NCBI RefSeq assembly: GCF_000333015.1
Contig: NZ_BANT01000022.1
Coordinates: forward strand, 1 to 64,000
Direction: 5' to 3'
Length of the DNA stretch: 64,000 nt
Source: Gordonia hirsuta DSM 44140 = NBRC 16056
GTDB lineage: Bacteria; Actinomycetota; Actinomycetes; Mycobacteriales; Mycobacteriaceae
Shown: piece by piece, positions 35,419 to 43,616 of the stretch
Position numbering within the stretch: position 1 is the first letter of the stretch
Layout of the letters: each line of letters starts with the position of its first letter
Made by a program: the position numbers and the translations under genes
The notes under the pieces: model-generated
Databases searched by the model: none
What the model was told of the DNA's origin: nothing
Seen by the model: the letters and a program-made list of their open reading frames with translations, nothing else

Positions 35419-36204
35419 ATGGCCACTCCGGACACTCTCTCCGCCGCCAGCACCGACGGACACCGCCGCGTACCGATGCCCCTGGTTTACCGCTACCTGG
35501 GCGATAAGCGTTTCGCTTACACGCTCCTGCGGGCACTGTCGCTGCAGATCCTGCACCCGGGAAACGCCGCCAGCCTGGTCCAGCACGTGCACGGCGGCTT
35601 GTACGCCCACAAGAGCAGTGCGGTCAGCGAGATGATCTACATCGCCTACAGCAACCGCGATCTGCGGTCGGTGATGCGTACCGCCCACTCGCACGTCAAA
35701 GGCGTGGACAGCAACGGACGGCGCTACCACTCCCTCAATCCCGAGCTGTTCTTCTTCCAGCACGCGACGTATCTGGAGACGCTGTTCACCTCGATCGACC
35801 TGTTCCACCGCCCCCTGTCGAACGACGAGAAAGAGCAGCTCTACCGCGAGGCCTGCCTCTGGTACGCCAAGTACGACATCTCCGATCGGGCGCAGCCGAA
35901 AACGTACGGAGAGTTCACCGAATACTTCGAGGACTTCTGCCGGCGAGAACTGTCGGTGAGCCCGGACGTGGCCCATCTACGCAAGGAGACGCTGCACCCG
36001 AAGACCTGGTACCCGCGGAAGGTCTCCCCTGCCGCGGTCCGGGCGATGCTCCACCCGCGCGCCGCCGAACTCCTGGAGATCGACGTGAGCGTCACCGACC
36101 GCGCCGCACTGGCGGCATTCGCCGCCAAGACCAAGATGCGGGCGGCGATGACACCGCGCACCTATCAACTCATCCCGGCCGCGCGCCACGATCCGGATCG
36201 CTGA
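35419..36204 (+). CDS. Oxygenase MpaB family protein (DUF2236)
   Basis: 261 residues. The family is histidine-rich and haem-binding in characterised members (rubber oxygenase Lcp-type, MpaB); the substrate here is unknown. Visible marks are FAYTLLRALSLQILHPGNAASLVQHV near the start, HSHVKGVD and FFFQHATYLETLF in the middle and a C-terminal KTKMRAAMTPRTYQL. The start is ATG 35419, not the GTG two codons upstream, because of the -10 box spacing. A perfect 22-bp inverted repeat lies just upstream and a terminator follows. No signal peptide. Confidence 0.85.
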   Translation: MATPDTLSAASTDGHRRVPMPLVYRYLGDKRFAYTLLRALSLQILHPGNAASLVQHVHGGLYAHKSSAVSEMIYIAYSNRDLRSVMRTAHSHVKGVDSNGRRYHSLNPELFFFQHATYLETLFTSIDLFHRPLSNDEKEQLYREACLWYAKYDISDRAQPKTYGEFTEYFEDFCRRELSVSPDVAHLRKETLHPKTWYPRKVSPAAVRAMLHPRAAELLEIDVSVTDRAALAAFAAKTKMRAAMTPRTYQLIPAARHDPDR

Positions 36205-36237
36205 GGAACCCGCCCGTCAGCAGCTGGGTGAGAGTCG

Positions 36238-36273
36238 CCTGAGAATCGGGCGAGTCTGAGTCCGATCCTCAGG
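36238..36273 (+). terminator. Terminator after the MpaB-type gene
   Basis: Arms 36238-36249 and 36262-36273 pair at 11 of 12 positions around a 12-nt loop and are followed by TTT. The hairpin ends 10 bp before the next gene's -10 box. Confidence 0.6.
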
Positions 36274-36282
36274 TTTGCGCGG

Positions 36283-36288
36283 TAGCTT
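36283..36288 (+). promoter_or_regulatory. -10 box of the PGPGW membrane protein gene
   Basis: TAGCTT ends 8 nt before ATG 36297. Confidence 0.45.
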
Positions 36289-36296
36289 CGGACCCT

Positions 36297-36683
36297 ATGC
36301 GACTGCGACTGAAGATCTGGCACCGTCGGCAGCGATACGCAATCCGACAGCACCCGGTGGCCAACCAGCTCTACCGCCTCGCCGTCGGCATCGCCGGCAC
36401 CGTTCTGATGCTCGCCGGACTGGTGATGATCCCGCTGCCGATCCCCGGCCCCGGCTGGGTGACGCTGTTCCTGGGCCTGGCCGTGCTGTCGACCGAATTC
36501 ACCTGGGCCCACCGGGCGACCTCGTTCCTGCGCGCGCGCCTGCATCAGGCCGGCGAGATCGGCAACCGGATCTCCGCCCGCACCCGTGCGGCCGTGCGCG
36601 CGTACGCCGACGACCACATCCTGGCGCACGCACACATCGCCTTCGCCCGGTTCACTCCGGTCGCGGTCGCCGTCCACGCCTGA
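36297..36683 (+). CDS. PGPGW-type membrane protein (TIGR02611 family)
   Basis: 128 residues. A basic N-terminus (RLRLKIWHRRQRY) precedes a hydrophobic hairpin with the signature IPLPIPGPGWVTLFLGLAVLSTEF, followed by a helical, His/Arg-rich soluble tail. This fits the TIGR02611/PGPGW group of small actinobacterial membrane proteins with no known function. It converges on ssb with only 4 bp between stop codons. Confidence 0.85.
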   Translation: MRLRLKIWHRRQRYAIRQHPVANQLYRLAVGIAGTVLMLAGLVMIPLPIPGPGWVTLFLGLAVLSTEFTWAHRATSFLRARLHQAGEIGNRISARTRAAVRAYADDHILAHAHIAFARFTPVAVAVHA

Positions 36684-36687
36684 TCCC

Positions 36688-37236
36688 TTACGGGAAGCTC
36701 GGCACGGCTTCCTGCTCCGCCGCCGGAACCCTCACTCCCTCCGGAGCGATCCCAGCCTGCGGAACCGTCCCTGGCTGCCGATCACCTTCGGGCTGCGGCG
36801 CCGACTCCTCCTGCAGCCCCGGCTCGGGCATTCGGGACCAACCCTGCTGCTGCGGCGGCTCGGCCTCGCTGTGCCCCTCCCGCCCCGGCGTGGTGACTGC
36901 CCGCGCATGCGCCAGATCCAGCCCGATCGCCAGCGCCTTCATCTCCAGGTCCGATCGGTTGGTGCCGTCGGCGGCCACGTACTCGTTGGTCCACAGCTGA
37001 CCGCGCGCGATCACCCGCGAGCCACGCTGGATGACACCCTCTGCCGCGGCGGCGAGCTTGTCCCAGCAGGCGACCGTCAAGTACAGCGTGTGACCGTCGT
37101 TCCACTCCCCTGTCTCCCGGTCCCGCTTGCGTGAATTGCAGGCCACCCGGAAGGACAGCACCTGACCGCCGCCAGCGGTTCTGCGGCGCGGATCGTTCAT
37201 CACACGCCCGGTGATCGTCGTATAGGTCTCGTACAT
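36688..37236 (-). CDS. ssb: Single-stranded DNA-binding protein (SsbB-type paralogue)
   Basis: 182 residues. The OB-fold covers residues 1-110 (YTTITGRVMNDPR, LSFRVACNSRKRD, FTNEY-like WTNEYVAADG). The tail is Pro/Glu/Gln-rich and ends AVPSFP. It lacks the acidic DDDIPF-type tip that recruits partner proteins in the main SSB, and it matches Mtb Rv2478c by position, a second SSB. It is therefore probably the accessory SsbB, not the housekeeping copy. ATG 37236 has AAGGAG 9 nt upstream. Confidence 0.88.
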   Translation of the reverse strand: MYETYTTITGRVMNDPRRRTAGGGQVLSFRVACNSRKRDRETGEWNDGHTLYLTVACWDKLAAAAEGVIQRGSRVIARGQLWTNEYVAADGTNRSDLEMKALAIGLDLAHARAVTTPGREGHSEAEPPQQQGWSRMPEPGLQEESAPQPEGDRQPGTVPQAGIAPEGVRVPAAEQEAVPSFP

Positions 37237-37400
37237 CTGCCCGACTCCTTCACTCGTTGTTGAGTACTGGTCGTCACGAGCATGTCCGGTGCCACCGGCC
37301 GAAGGGAATACCCTCTACGGCGGCGCTGGGGACAACAAGGCCGCCCGGGCCCTCGTCCACAGCCGGCCCGCCGCGGCCTGGACCGTGGGGAGAAGATCAG

Positions 37401-39473
37401 CTAGTCGGCGTGTTTGGCCGTATCGGACTTGTGCATCTCGGCGAGCATCGCGTTGTAGCTCTCCAGCTCCGCATCGTGGTCGCGTGCGGCATGCCGGTCG
37501 AACCGCTTGGCCTGTTTGGAGTCCTGCCGCTGCCACTGCACCAGCAGGGCGATCATCACGATCATCAACGGGAATTCACCGGTGGCCCAGGCGATTCCGC
37601 CGCCGGTCTGCTGGTCGCTGTACAGATCGGTGTGCCAGGGCAACAGCAGCGAGCGATACCAGCCTTCGGCGATCACCGCGGAGGTGAGCATCAGCGTGAC
37701 ACCGAAGAAGGCGTGGAACGGCAGCGAGCCCCACACGATGCCGAGTTTGGCCACCGGACTGACTTCCCGCGGCGACGGATCGATTCCGATGACGACCCAG
37801 TAGAAGAGGAACCCGGCGAACAGGAAATGCATGTTCATGGCCAGATGCCCGGAGTGGTTGTCGACGATCGACTCGAAGAGGTCCCCCAGGTAGAGGACGT
37901 AGAAGCTGCCCACGAAGAGGGTCACCGCGATCAGCGGGTGGGTGATGAAGCGAGAGTAACCGCTGTGGATGCCGGTGAGGATCCACTCGCGCGGGCCGGG
38001 CGGCTGACCGCGGCCGGCCGGCGGGATCGCGCGCAGGGCCAGCGTCATCGGCGCCCCGAGGACCAGCAGGATCGGGACCAGCATCGACAGCATCATGTGA
38101 CCCATCATGTGGACGCTGAACACCGCCGGGGAGTACCTGCCCATCCCGGAGGAGGTGGCGAACAGCAGGGCCAGGCAGCCCAGGATCCAGGCGATGGTGC
38201 GTCCGATCGGCCAGCTGTCGCCGCGCCGATGCAGCCGCCAGACACCCCGCAGGTAGACCAGCGCCGCAAGGATCGCGGCCGTGCCGAAGATCAGGTCGAA
38301 CCGCCAGTCGAACAGGATGTTGCTCAGGCTCGGCGCCTCGTCGAGGCGGTAGCCGATCTTCAACTCCACCGGGGTCACATCGGCGGTCGCCAGGATCGGC
38401 GGCGGCGTCCGGGACAGGCCGGCGCCCAGACCGAAGGCGATCGCGAAGACCACCGCCTCGACCGCGGCGAACCGGACGAACAGCGAGTTCTTAGGGTCGG
38501 TGCCCCCCGCCTCCAGATCCGCGATGGTGCGGCGCCGGTGGAGCAGGCCCAGCAGACCGGCCGCCAGCAGGGTGATGAACTTGGCCAGCACCACCTGGCC
38601 GTAGGTGGTGGTGAACAGTTCGGCGAAGGTCATCCGCACCAGCGCGTTGAGCACACCGCTGGCGGCCACCACCAGCAGACACCAGAACGCCACCCGCGAA
38701 TACCGCCGGACCGCCAGGGTGCGCCAGCGGCCCTTGCCGAAGGCGTAGACCAGGACGGCGATCAGCCCACCGGTCCAGATCGACGCGGCGACGATGTGCA
38801 GGATCAGGCTGTTGGCGCCCAGATCATGGTCACCACCGGAGGAGGAGTGCCCGGACAGGGCCGGAGGCATGAGCGACAAGAAGCCCAGCACGATCACCAG
38901 GATCGTCCAGCCCCAGCGCAGGGACGCGCGCGCGATGGCGGCTGCGAAGATCGCGAAGATCGCCGTCCACAGCCAGTAACGGCTCTCGGCGACCTCCCCG
39001 CACACGCCCATCGTGCCGGCCTGACCGACGGTCGAGACGCACCGAGAGATGGTCTCGCCGAGGCCGTGCCCGCTGACGGTGGCCACCGACAGGGGGATCA
39101 GCGCGATCGCCGACATGGCCCAGCCCGCGAACGCCACCGACGACCAGCGCAGAGCGCGGTATCCCCCGACGTCGAGTTCACCGTCGGCCTGCGGCGGCAC
39201 GAAGAACGCGGCGAAGATCGCCGCACCGAAGCCGATCGCGGCGAACAACTGCCCGATCACCGTCACCACCGGAAGTCCGTAGGTGACGACCCATCCCGGA
39301 TCCGGCAGCCCGGCCAGTTGCAGCGCCGTGGCCGCACTGGCGGCGGTGACGATCACCGCGGCCACCATGCCCACGGCCATCAGCCCGGTGACAAACAACC
39401 GCCGCGCCTGCGACGGATCCCGCAGACTGTCGCGCTGATCATCCGCCGGAGCGGCCGGGGTCGTCGTACTCAT
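37401..39473 (-). CDS. CopD-CtaG fused membrane protein (copper handling / cytochrome oxidase assembly)
   Basis: 690 residues from ATG 39473. The N-terminal half has about eight transmembrane helices and a CopD-type segment (LILHIVAASIWTGGLIAVLV, with conserved His and Trp). The C-terminal half is a caa3-CtaG-type domain (FSVHMMGHMMLSMLVPILLVLGAP and MNMHFLFAGFLFYW), with His/Met-rich sites that could bind copper. Such fusions in mycobacteria (Rv0102-type) help deliver copper to the aa3 oxidase. The tail is charged and cytoplasmic. TAGAGT lies 7 nt before the ATG. Alternative start: GTG 39482. Confidence 0.9.
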   Translation of the reverse strand: MSTTTPAAPADDQRDSLRDPSQARRLFVTGLMAVGMVAAVIVTAASAATALQLAGLPDPGWVVTYGLPVVTVIGQLFAAIGFGAAIFAAFFVPPQADGELDVGGYRALRWSSVAFAGWAMSAIALIPLSVATVSGHGLGETISRCVSTVGQAGTMGVCGEVAESRYWLWTAIFAIFAAAIARASLRWGWTILVIVLGFLSLMPPALSGHSSSGGDHDLGANSLILHIVAASIWTGGLIAVLVYAFGKGRWRTLAVRRYSRVAFWCLLVVAASGVLNALVRMTFAELFTTTYGQVVLAKFITLLAAGLLGLLHRRRTIADLEAGGTDPKNSLFVRFAAVEAVVFAIAFGLGAGLSRTPPPILATADVTPVELKIGYRLDEAPSLSNILFDWRFDLIFGTAAILAALVYLRGVWRLHRRGDSWPIGRTIAWILGCLALLFATSSGMGRYSPAVFSVHMMGHMMLSMLVPILLVLGAPMTLALRAIPPAGRGQPPGPREWILTGIHSGYSRFITHPLIAVTLFVGSFYVLYLGDLFESIVDNHSGHLAMNMHFLFAGFLFYWVVIGIDPSPREVSPVAKLGIVWGSLPFHAFFGVTLMLTSAVIAEGWYRSLLLPWHTDLYSDQQTGGGIAWATGEFPLMIVMIALLVQWQRQDSKQAKRFDRHAARDHDAELESYNAMLAEMHKSDTAKHAD

Positions 39474-39480
39474 ACGTTCC

Positions 39481-39486
39481 ACTCTA
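39481..39486 (-). promoter_or_regulatory. -10 box of the CopD-CtaG gene (leaderless)
   Basis: TAGAGT on the minus strand, 7 nt before ATG 39473. Confidence 0.5.
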
Positions 39487-39530
39487 GGTCGGGATATACT
39501 CGGCCCCGCCGTCGGCCATGCCTTCGGCAG

Positions 39531-39604
39531 GCCTCCATAGCTCAGTTGGATAGAGCAAGAGCCTTCTAATCTCTAGGTCGCAGGTTCGAATCCTGCTGGG
39601 GGCA
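39531..39604 (+). tRNA. tRNA-Arg (anticodon TCT)
   Basis: Acceptor GCCTCCA/TGGGGGC with one G-T pair, D-stem GCTC/GAGC, anticodon arm AGAGC-CTTCTAA-TCTCT, T-stem GCAGG/CCTGC, discriminator A. The pair at positions 31-39 is C opposed to U, a mismatch next to the anticodon loop. CCA is not fully encoded (CCG follows). Confidence 0.93.
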
Positions 39605-39752
39605 CCGCATAGCGTGATCTTGACAACTGCGCGACGCGGTGGTTGCAGAGACCTCCGCGACGGCGCGGACGCTGTCGTTTTCGTCCAAGACCGGGTGCCC
39701 TGTCGGCACCTATTCTGAGGTCGCATCCGCACGAACAAGACGGAGACAGACC

Positions 39753-40337
39753 ATGACTCGAGAACTCATCTGGACCGGATTCATGTCACTGGACGGTGTT
39801 GTCGACTCCCCGGGCAGCAGCGATGAGGGACATCCCCACGGCGGCTGGGTGTTCCGCACACCCTTCTCGGCGGAGGCGTACTCGCTGAAGGGTGAGGAGC
39901 TGGAAGAGACCAGCGCCCTGATGTTCGGTCGCCGCAGCTACGAGGTGTTCGCACCGTTCTGGCGCACCTCGGACGATCACGTCGACTACCGAGACCTGCC
40001 CAAGTACATCGTGTCGAGCTCCCTGGACCCCGCGGCACTCATCGACGACTGGGGAGAGCAGACCGTCCTGCGTTCCACCGACGACGTCGCGGCGCTGAAG
40101 CAGACCGACGGCGGAGCCGTCTTCATCCACGGCAGTGCCGAATTGGGTCGACGCCTTGCCGAGTCCGACCTCATCGATCGCTACAACCTGCTGATCTTTC
40201 CGGTGCTGCTCGGCGGCGGCAAGAGAGTGTTCCCCGTCGCCGGGCAGGGCGAGCGTCGACTCGTGCTACGCGCGTCCGATGCCTACGACAACGGCGTCGT
40301 CAAGGTCGTGTACGAGGTCGCGCGAGCTGCTCGGTAG
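39753..40337 (+). CDS. Dihydrofolate reductase (RibD)-like family protein
   Basis: 194 residues. The C-terminal RibD/DHFR-like fold is shown by LIWTGFMSLDGVVDSPGSS at the start, LMFGRRSYEVFAPFW in the middle and a nucleotide-site pattern FIHGSAELGRRL with LIFPVLLGGGKRVF near the end. These proteins use NADPH, but most small ones have no proven substrate; this one is not expected to be the folate enzyme. Start ATG 39753 with GGAG 9 nt upstream. Its 3' end overlaps the 3' end of a broken AraC gene on the other strand by 72 bp. Confidence 0.85.
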   Translation: MTRELIWTGFMSLDGVVDSPGSSDEGHPHGGWVFRTPFSAEAYSLKGEELEETSALMFGRRSYEVFAPFWRTSDDHVDYRDLPKYIVSSSLDPAALIDDWGEQTVLRSTDDVAALKQTDGGAVFIHGSAELGRRLAESDLIDRYNLLIFPVLLGGGKRVFPVAGQGERRLVLRASDAYDNGVVKVVYEVARAAR

Positions 40338-40897
40338 CGCAATCGCGCCGCCGGCCGGACGGCGCAGCCGCCCGGCGGTGCGTCCCACATAGCGGCGCAG
40401 CGCGCGGGCCAGATGCGGTTCGTCGTAGTAGCCGAGCGCCGCCACCACGGCGGCTGCGCTGTCACCGGCGGTCAGCAGACCGGCGGCCGTACGTGCACGC
40501 ACTATCTGGTCGATGGCGCCGCGGCTGAGTCCCGTCGCCGACCGAAACCGCCGCTCGACGGTGCGGCTCGCCGCCGGCGTCGCTCGGCCCTCGATGACCT
40601 GAACCACCAGGGGATCACGCGTGATCGCCTCGGCACGCACCAGATGCTCGGCGAGTTCCTCGGCGTCGTCTGCGGTGGGGATCGGCAGACGGTCCCGTCT
40701 TCGGGCACCGGTGCCGAGCCCGTACGCGTCTCCGGCCCCGTCACCGCCGCGAACGCTCGACGGCCACGACGCCAGAACACCAGACCCCAGGTCTCACACG
40801 CCACGGAGGTCATCTCGGCGACGTCCGAACTCTGGGCAGTCCACACCGACGACACCCACGGCGAATCCGACGGTCGCGTCGTGATGGTCAGGGGCAT
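40266..40897 (-). pseudogene. AraC-family regulator with an internal deletion and frameshift
   Basis: From ATG 40897 the frame starts like an AraC sensor domain (MPLTITTRPSDSPW, SVACETWGLVFWRR, AVTGPETRTG, PVPEDGT). After about 40695 this frame becomes nonsense and stops at 40502. A different frame then carries the rest of the protein: LPIPTADDAEELAEHLVRAEAI and the DNA-binding domain (SRTVERRFRSATGLSRGA, YYDEPHLARALRRYVG). Compared with family members I remember, the second half of the sensor domain (roughly 50-70 residues) is missing. The C-terminus also runs on for about 25 residues into the convergent reductase gene. It is very likely non-functional. Confidence 0.7.
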
Positions 40898-40946
40898 ATC
40901 CGTAGCGTACGGCCGGCCCGGAACAGCCGGTCCTTCTTCGGCGCAG

Positions 40947-40980
40947 TCGGCCGGGTAGATCAGTCGGCCGGGTAGATCAG
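40947..40980. repeat. 17-bp tandem duplication at the end of the DUF488 gene
   Basis: TCGGCCGGGTAGATCAG occurs twice, perfectly (40947-40963, 40964-40980). The distal copy contains the stop codon of the minus-strand gene (40960-40962); because 17 is not a multiple of 3, the duplication changed the last residues. Confidence 0.92.
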
Positions 40981-41487
40981 CCGGCCGGCCTGGTCGGTCT
41001 TGGCGAACGGCGTCATCGTGGCGGCCTTGGTCGCGGTCGCCGACATGATGTGGTTCACCGGTATCCCGTCGCGTAACAGTGCGTCGGTGATCAGGCGCCG
41101 ATGGCAGCGCCAGGGCACCGCTTCGCTGCACATGATCGCCGGGCGGCACCGCGCGGCGAGCTCCTCGAGTTCGGCCAGCCCGGCCGCGAACTCGTCGGAG
41201 GCCATGTAGTCGGCATAGTCCCGGAACGCCTTGACCCGCCAGCCGTCGTTGGGTGTGGGGACGCCCACCGGCGTGTACCGCCGACCGCCCAGTGCCGGCA
41301 GCCAGCGGTAGGTCAGATCGTCCGGGAGCGCGGCGATCAGCGCCTCCTGCCCCCACTGCGGATGTTTCCGCGAGCCCGGGAACGAGCGCACGTCCACCAG
41401 GTCGGTCACCGCGTTGGCGCGCAGCATGGCCACCACCTCCTCGACCGTCCGGGTGGAGTGCCCGATGGTGAACACCGGCCCGGTCAC
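40960..41487 (-). CDS. DUF488 family protein
   Basis: 175 residues. The N-terminal FTIGHSTRTVEEVVAML and the VDVRSFPGSRKHPQW block are the standard DUF488 marks, with CSEAVPWRCHRRLI near residue 120 supplying two conserved cysteines. Biochemical role unknown. The start is GTG 41487, overlapping the upstream gene's stop by 4 nt (GTGA). Belongs to a coupled run thiolase, enoyl-CoA hydratase, monooxygenase, Tudor, DUF488. A 17-bp duplication covers its stop. Confidence 0.88.
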   Translation of the reverse strand: MTGPVFTIGHSTRTVEEVVAMLRANAVTDLVDVRSFPGSRKHPQWGQEALIAALPDDLTYRWLPALGGRRYTPVGVPTPNDGWRVKAFRDYADYMASDEFAAGLAELEELAARCRPAIMCSEAVPWRCHRRLITDALLRDGIPVNHIMSATATKAATMTPFAKTDQAGRLIYPAD

Positions 41488-41699
41488 GAGTCCAGCCGCC
41501 GCAGGACCTTGCCCCGATGCGCGGCGTTGTGCTCGGTCTTGTCGCTGCGGATCTCGTACTGCGGGTCGTCCGGGGAGGCCCGGTGGGTGTGACCCTTGTA
41601 GTCGAAGTCGGCGGTGTGCACTTTGATGATCCGCCCGCTGACGCGCCCGGCCTCGGAGTTCCAGCTCACATGATCGCCGACGGAGAAACGTTCGGTCAC
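41484..41699 (-). CDS. Small Tudor-like protein (HVA1/DUF2945)
   Basis: 71 residues forming one small beta-barrel: FSVGDHVSWNSEAGRVSGRIIKVH, then YKGHTHRASPDDPQYEIRSDKT. This fits the hypervirulence-associated (HVA1) Tudor family. No function is known in bacteria. Both ends overlap neighbours by 4 nt, so it is translated as part of the operon. Confidence 0.85.
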   Translation of the reverse strand: MTERFSVGDHVSWNSEAGRVSGRIIKVHTADFDYKGHTHRASPDDPQYEIRSDKTEHNAAHRGKVLRRLDS

Positions 41700-42811
41700 G
41701 GCCGCACCTGCTCCCAGGCGCTGCGTCCGGCGATCGAGCGCAGATGCCGCATCATCACCGCTTCGGGAACCAGCCGGGTGCCTTGCAGCCCCAGCGAGAC
41801 CAGGGCCCGTGGCCGCAGATTCATCACCCGCCCGATCGCCCGGGACTCGCGTTCGACCGCCGCCACCCGCGGCCGCCGCAGCTGCGTGTAGCGCTCCAGG
41901 ACCGGTCCGAGCGGGGAGGAACCGTCGCCGATCAATCCCGCCAGCGTGGCCGCGTCTTCGATCGCCTGACAGCCGCCCTGCCCCAGGTGCGGGCGCATCG
42001 GGTGGGCGGCGTCGCCGAGGAGGACCGCGTTGCCGCGGGCCCAGGTGCGGGCCGGACCGCGATCGTAGAGTCCGTTGCGGAAGATCCGGCCGATAGGGGT
42101 CGCGTCGATCAAGTCCGGTAACGGCTCGACCCAGTCCTTCACCAGCCGGACCAGGTACGCCTTCTCCCGGTCGTCGACGCCGGCGACGCTGGAGCGTTCC
42201 CGGTGCGCCATGCTCACGAACCAGTAGCTCTGGCCGTGGCCCAGGGGCAGATGTCCGGCCTCGATCCCCGGGCCCAGGGTCTGCCCGGCGAACTGCTCGT
42301 CGAAGTCGACCGGTGCCACCCCGCGCCAGGCGGTGTAGCCGGCGTACCGCTGGGGCAGGCGCCCGTTGAGCGCTCGCCCGACCGCCGATCCGGTGCCGTC
42401 GGCGCCGACGATCAGGTCCGCATCCACATCGTCCAGCCCGGTCACGGGAGTATCGAACCGGACGGTGCCCGGCTCCAGGATCGCGGTGAACACATCGCGC
42501 AGCTGGGACCGCTCGATCACCGCCACCGGCTCACCGAGGGAACGGATCATCCGCTGCGGGTCGGGGCGCCGCAGCCAGACCCCGCGGCGAGTGCGCACCG
42601 CCCCGCCGGCGACACGTCCGCTCAGCGCCCGGACCGGCGCCCCCAGCCCCACATCGTCCAGTGCGGCCAACGCATTGGGCCACAGGGTGATGCCCGCACT
42701 CGGGGAGATGTCCGGCCGTTTCTCATAGACGACGACCTCGTGTCCGGCCCGCTGCAGCGCCACCCCCACGGTCAGGCCGGCGATCCCGGCCCCGGCCACG
42801 GCGATCCTCAT
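41696..42811 (-). CDS. FAD-dependent monooxygenase
   Basis: 371 residues. The Rossmann FAD-binding motif GAGIAGLTVGVAL lies at the N-terminus; the second FAD motif LIVGADGTGS and the third GDAAHPMRPHLGQGG are present, as in p-hydroxybenzoate-hydroxylase-type enzymes. It would hydroxylate a small, probably aromatic or polyketide-like substrate using NAD(P)H and O2; the actual substrate cannot be told. The 7-bp gap from the enoyl-CoA hydratase and 4-nt overlap with the Tudor gene place it in the operon. No membrane segment. Confidence 0.88.
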   Translation of the reverse strand: MRIAVAGAGIAGLTVGVALQRAGHEVVVYEKRPDISPSAGITLWPNALAALDDVGLGAPVRALSGRVAGGAVRTRRGVWLRRPDPQRMIRSLGEPVAVIERSQLRDVFTAILEPGTVRFDTPVTGLDDVDADLIVGADGTGSAVGRALNGRLPQRYAGYTAWRGVAPVDFDEQFAGQTLGPGIEAGHLPLGHGQSYWFVSMAHRERSSVAGVDDREKAYLVRLVKDWVEPLPDLIDATPIGRIFRNGLYDRGPARTWARGNAVLLGDAAHPMRPHLGQGGCQAIEDAATLAGLIGDGSSPLGPVLERYTQLRRPRVAAVERESRAIGRVMNLRPRALVSLGLQGTRLVPEAVMMRHLRSIAGRSAWEQVRP

Positions 42812-42818
42812 CGGCGGG

Positions 42819-43616
42819 TCACCGTCCCCGGTACCGGCCGGGCCGTTTATCCAGGAACGCGGCGACGGCCTCGTGATGGTCTTCGGTCTGGTGAGCGATG
42901 CCCTGCATCGCCGCCGACAGCTCCAGCAACTGGTCCAGGCTCTGCCGGGACGATTCCCGCAGCAGCTTCTTGGTCATGCGCACCGCGACGGGCGGGTTGA
43001 CCGCGATCCGGTCGGCCAGCCGCCGCGCCGCATCGGCCAGACCGTCCTCGGGCACCACCTGCGAGACGATCCCCCACTCCAGCGCGGTGGCCGCGTCCAC
43101 GCGATCGCCGGTCAGCGCCATCTCCGCGGCGCGCGCAGCCCCGACCACCCGCGGCAGAAACCACGCACCGCCGTCGCCGGGGATCAGGCCGAGTTTGACA
43201 AAACTCTCGGCGAAGAACGCCGACGGCGATGCGATGCGCAGATCACACATCAGGGCCAGATCGCAGCCGGCGCCGACAGCCGGGCCGTTGACGGCGGCGA
43301 TCACCGGCACCTCCAGGGTGTCCATCGCCCGCGGAATCCGCTGGATCGCCAGCCGGTACCCGGTGCGCTGCTCGTGTGCGGCGCCGGCGAACAGGCCGGT
43401 GCGGGCGGCCATGTCCTTGACGTTGCCGCCGGCGGAGAAGGCGCTGCCGGCGCCGGTGAGGATCACCACCCGGACGCTCGGATCCCTGTTCACCGCCTCG
43501 ACTGCCGCCACGAGCGCGTCGATCATCGCCTCATCGGAGATCGCGTTACGGGTCTGTGGCTGATTCAGCGTCCAGGTCACCACATCGTCGTCACGGGTGA
43601 TCAGCAGCGGGCTCAT
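42819..43616 (-). CDS. Enoyl-CoA hydratase/isomerase
   Basis: 265 residues, crotonase fold. The oxyanion-hole motifs are GAGSAFSAGGNVKDM and AAVNGPAVGAGCDLALMCD. It would hydrate an enoyl-CoA in beta-oxidation or a related pathway. The C-terminal part has the usual helix MTKKLLRESSRQSL. The start is ATG 43616, overlapping the thiolase stop by 4 nt. Together with the thiolase it suggests a fatty-acid or ring-degradation module. Confidence 0.92.
   Translation of the reverse strand: MSPLLITRDDDVVTWTLNQPQTRNAISDEAMIDALVAAVEAVNRDPSVRVVILTGAGSAFSAGGNVKDMAARTGLFAGAAHEQRTGYRLAIQRIPRAMDTLEVPVIAAVNGPAVGAGCDLALMCDLRIASPSAFFAESFVKLGLIPGDGGAWFLPRVVGAARAAEMALTGDRVDAATALEWGIVSQVVPEDGLADAARRLADRIAVNPPVAVRMTKKLLRESSRQSLDQLLELSAAMQGIAHQTEDHHEAVAAFLDKRPGRYRGR

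Noticed and set aside
39531-40337. tRNA-Arg as the attachment site of an integrated element
   Set aside because: No integrase and no repeat of the tRNA 3' end was found downstream.
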